Assembly (NCBI GenBank): GCA_017464985.1
Contig: JAFTXL010000125.1
Span: 1-6,739, forward strand
Length of the DNA stretch: 6,739 nt
Reading direction: 5' to 3'
DNA from: Clostridia bacterium
GTDB taxonomy: Bacteria > Bacillota_A > Clostridia > UBA1212
Shown: piece by piece, positions 4,714 to 6,739 of the stretch
How positions within the stretch are numbered: position 1 is the stretch's first letter
How the letters are laid out: each line of letters begins with the position of its first letter
Notes under the pieces: model-generated
The model's input: only the letters and a program-made list of their open reading frames with translations
Told to the model about the DNA's origin: nothing
The model's database searches: none
Translations under genes and position numbers: made by a program

Positions 4714-6699
4714 ATGTCGTATAAAATTTTAAAGATCGATCCGTATCTTGCGGATTTTGAGCAGGATTTAAATCTTCGTATGGAAAATTATAAAAGAAAA
4801 CGCCGTGAGCTTGTCGGCAGATCAAAGAGCATTTCGGAATTTGCGAACGGATATAATTATTTTGGATTTCATCGTACGGAAAAAGGCTGGGTGTACCGTG
4901 AGTGGGCTCCTGCTGCGGAGTCTATGTTTCTGACAGGAGATTTTAACGGATGGAGTACATATTCGTGTCCCATGAGAAAACTTGAAAACGGTGTGTTTGA
5001 AGCTGAACTTCCGGGAGATGTTCTTCAGCCCGGACAGAAAGTTCAGGCAATTGTTATACATAATGGCCGTATGCTTCAAAGGATTCCCCTTTATGCCACA
5101 AGGGTAGTGCAGGATCCGAAAACATATCTTTGGTGTGCGGAGATTGAGGACACTTTTGCCCCGTTCCCATGGACTGACGAAGGATTTAAACCGCAGCGTA
5201 CGCCTTTTATATATGAATGCCATGTAGGCATGGCTCAGGAAAAGTACGAAGTAGGGACATATGAAGAATTTAGGGTAAATATATTGCCGAGAATAAAAGA
5301 TCTCGGGTATAATACCATTCAGATTATGGCTGTTATGGAGCATCCGTATTACGGTTCTTTCGGATATCAGGTTTCTAATTTCTTTGCGGCGGCATCACGT
5401 TCGGGGTGCAGTGATGATTTAAAGAGGCTGATTAACACCGCACATGAAATGGGTATTGCGGTATTGCTCGATGTTGTACATTCACATGCCGTTAAGAATA
5501 CAAGCGAGGGAATCAACGAATTTGACGGTACCGAGTATCAGTTTTTTCACACCGGTGAAAGAGGAAATCACAGCGCTTGGGGAACGAAGCTTTTTAATTA
5601 CGGAAAAAATGAAGTGCTGCACTTCTTATTGTCAAATCTTAAATATTGGATGGATGTATTCCATTTTGACGGTTTCCGTTTTGACGGCGTTACATCTATG
5701 CTGTATCATGACCACGGTCTCGGCAGCAGTTTTACGAATTACAAAATGTATTTTTCATTGAATACGGATACAGAGGCGGTTACATATTTGCAACTTGCAA
5801 ATGAACTTATTCATGAGGTGAATCCCCATGCCGTTACAATTGCGGAGGATATGTCCGGTATGCCAGGTATGTGTATAAAGATAAAAGACTGCGGAATAGG
5901 GTTTGATTACAGACTTTCGATGGTAGTTCCGGATCTTTGGATCAAAATCTTGAAAGAGTGTACCGATGAACAATGGGATATTCTTAAAATATGGTATGAA
6001 TTAAACAGCCGCAGACCGTCTGAGAAAAATATAGGTTACTGCGAGTCGCATGATCAGGCATTAGTAGGCGATAAAACAATAATGTTCCGTCTCTGTGACG
6101 CTAATATGTATACGGGAATGAGCAAATTTATTGACGATCCTGTTATTGCGAGAGGAATTGCGCTGCATAAAATGATCAGATTGCTTACTGCGTCACTTGC
6201 CGGAGAGGGTTATCTTAACTTCATGGGAAATGAGTTCGGGCATCCGGAGTGGATTGATTTCCCGAGGGAGGGAAACGGCTGGAGTTACCATTACTGCCGC
6301 AGACAGTGGAGTCTTGTTGACAGTGAACATTTGAGATACGCTGATTTGAACCGTTTTGACCGTGAAATGATAAAGCTGCTTAAAAAGGAGCGTATTCTCA
6401 GTAAAGAGACAGTAAACAGATGGATGCATCAGGATGACAAGACGATAATATTCAGCAAAGGCGATGTAATATTTGCTTTTAATTTCCATCAAAATAAATC
6501 ATTTGAGGGATATTTTGTTCCTGTCGGAGATGCCGGAAATTACAAGGTAATTTTGTCGTCTGATGATGAACTTTTTGGTGGATACGGAAGGGTGGATAAA
6601 AAGTATGTTTATACGACAGAGATAAACGGTATGAATCTCACAGGATTCCCGTGTTATCTGCCGTCAAGGAGCGCAATAGTATTTAAAAAAGTAAAATAA
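4714..6699 (+). CDS. glgB: 1,4-alpha-glucan branching enzyme, eukaryotic-type GH13_8
   Basis: This is a complete 661-residue glycogen branching enzyme. It cuts an alpha-1,4 glucan chain and rejoins the piece by an alpha-1,6 bond, in the cytoplasm, as the branching step of glycogen synthesis. Domains: an N-terminal segment (1-50), a CBM48 module (about 55-140, with WAPAAES and TGDFNGW), the GH13 barrel (about 165-540) and a C-terminal beta domain (about 560-661). Conserved regions are DVVHSH (253-258), the nucleophile in GFRFDGVTS (D324), the acid/base in IAEDMSG (E378), and the transition-state stabiliser in ESHDQ (D447). Long stretches match human GBE1, such as FDGFRFDGVTSMLYH, ESHDQALVGDK and GEGYLNFMGNEFGHPEW; the usual bacterial GlgB (GH13_9) reads differently. 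Length is close to the eukaryotic enzymes (about 700). GGAGGGG at 4700-4706 is a strong SD for ATG 4714. No other glycogen gene is within the window. No frameshift or missing catalytic residue. The symbol reflects function; the subtype is unlike classical GlgB. Confidence 0.94.
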   Translation: MSYKILKIDPYLADFEQDLNLRMENYKRKRRELVGRSKSISEFANGYNYFGFHRTEKGWVYREWAPAAESMFLTGDFNGWSTYSCPMRKLENGVFEAELPGDVLQPGQKVQAIVIHNGRMLQRIPLYATRVVQDPKTYLWCAEIEDTFAPFPWTDEGFKPQRTPFIYECHVGMAQEKYEVGTYEEFRVNILPRIKDLGYNTIQIMAVMEHPYYGSFGYQVSNFFAAASRSGCSDDLKRLINTAHEMGIAVLLDVVHSHAVKNTSEGINEFDGTEYQFFHTGERGNHSAWGTKLFNYGKNEVLHFLLSNLKYWMDVFHFDGFRFDGVTSMLYHDHGLGSSFTNYKMYFSLNTDTEAVTYLQLANELIHEVNPHAVTIAEDMSGMPGMCIKIKDCGIGFDYRLSMVVPDLWIKILKECTDEQWDILKIWYELNSRRPSEKNIGYCESHDQALVGDKTIMFRLCDANMYTGMSKFIDDPVIARGIALHKMIRLLTASLAGEGYLNFMGNEFGHPEWIDFPREGNGWSYHYCRRQWSLVDSEHLRYADLNRFDREMIKLLKKERILSKETVNRWMHQDDKTIIFSKGDVIFAFNFHQNKSFEGYFVPVGDAGNYKVILSSDDELFGGYGRVDKKYVYTTEINGMNLTGFPCYLPSRSAIVFKKVK

Positions 6700-6739
6700 A
6701 GACGGTTAAAAGTCAAAACCGGATTTATAACGCCGCAGC

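Noticed and set aside
4822..5343. A 173-codon open frame on the - strand opposite the branching enzyme gene
   Set aside because: It is a shadow of the strongly conserved CBM48 and barrel coding sequence, with no promoter or SD of its own.
6703..6721. CGGTT/AACCG inverted repeat after the branching enzyme stop, as a terminator
   Set aside because: The stem is only 5 bp, the loop is 9 nt and no T-run follows before the window ends. Not enough to call.
1..6739. Defence system, CRISPR array, prophage, transposon or other mobile element
   Set aside because: No direct-repeat array, integrase, transposase, nuclease or phage gene is visible. Every long frame on the + strand belongs to a known housekeeping-type family.

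Overview
The window reads as ordinary chromosome of an AT-leaning, low-GC Gram-positive bacterium, most likely a gut-type member of the Clostridia (Oscillospiraceae/Ruminococcaceae-like). The grounds are sigma-A type promoters with near-consensus -35 and -10 boxes, strong Shine-Dalgarno (SD) sites, a tRNA-Trp of the Bacillus/Clostridium type without an encoded CCA end, and gene families common in that class (short Orn/Lys/Arg decarboxylase, DUF2156 protein, CPA2 antiporter). All genes are on the + strand. The taxon is inferred from family content, not from a marker gene.

Region 1 (1-2728) is a tight cluster of three genes: the C-terminal three quarters of a PLP-dependent Orn/Lys/Arg-type decarboxylase, cut by the left edge; a DUF2156 protein with the acyltransferase-like fold of phosphatidylglycerol lysyltransferases; and a GNAT acetyltransferase whose start overlaps the DUF2156 gene by 26 bases. 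They look co-transcribed from a promoter outside the window. A decarboxylase that makes an amine, followed by two proteins of acyl-CoA or aminoacyl-tRNA transferase fold, suggests but does not prove shared amine or amino-acid metabolism.

Region 2 (2729-4104) is a monocistronic monovalent cation:proton antiporter. It has its own strong promoter, and a 13-bp hairpin begins almost at the predicted transcription start. The translation start is ATG 2890, placed by a perfect SD match at 2879-2885.

Region 3 (4105-4713) is non-coding apart from a tRNA-Trp(CCA), which has a near-perfect promoter (TTGACA, 17 bp, TATACT) and a strong intrinsic terminator. After the terminator, about 380 bases carry no credible gene. 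They hold a 10-base copy of the tRNA 3' end, an extended -10 promoter, and a leader of about 170 nt with a hairpin just before the SD of the next gene.

Region 4 (4714-6699) encodes a complete 661-residue glycogen branching enzyme. Its sequence is of the eukaryotic type (GH13_8, like human GBE1) rather than the usual bacterial GlgB type. The last 40 bases hold only a weak inverted repeat.

I found no mobile element, CRISPR array, phage gene or defence system. The best second-look items are the branching enzyme subtype, the two structured leaders, the wobble-rich tRNA-Trp with a repeated 3' end downstream, and the DUF2156-GNAT pair.
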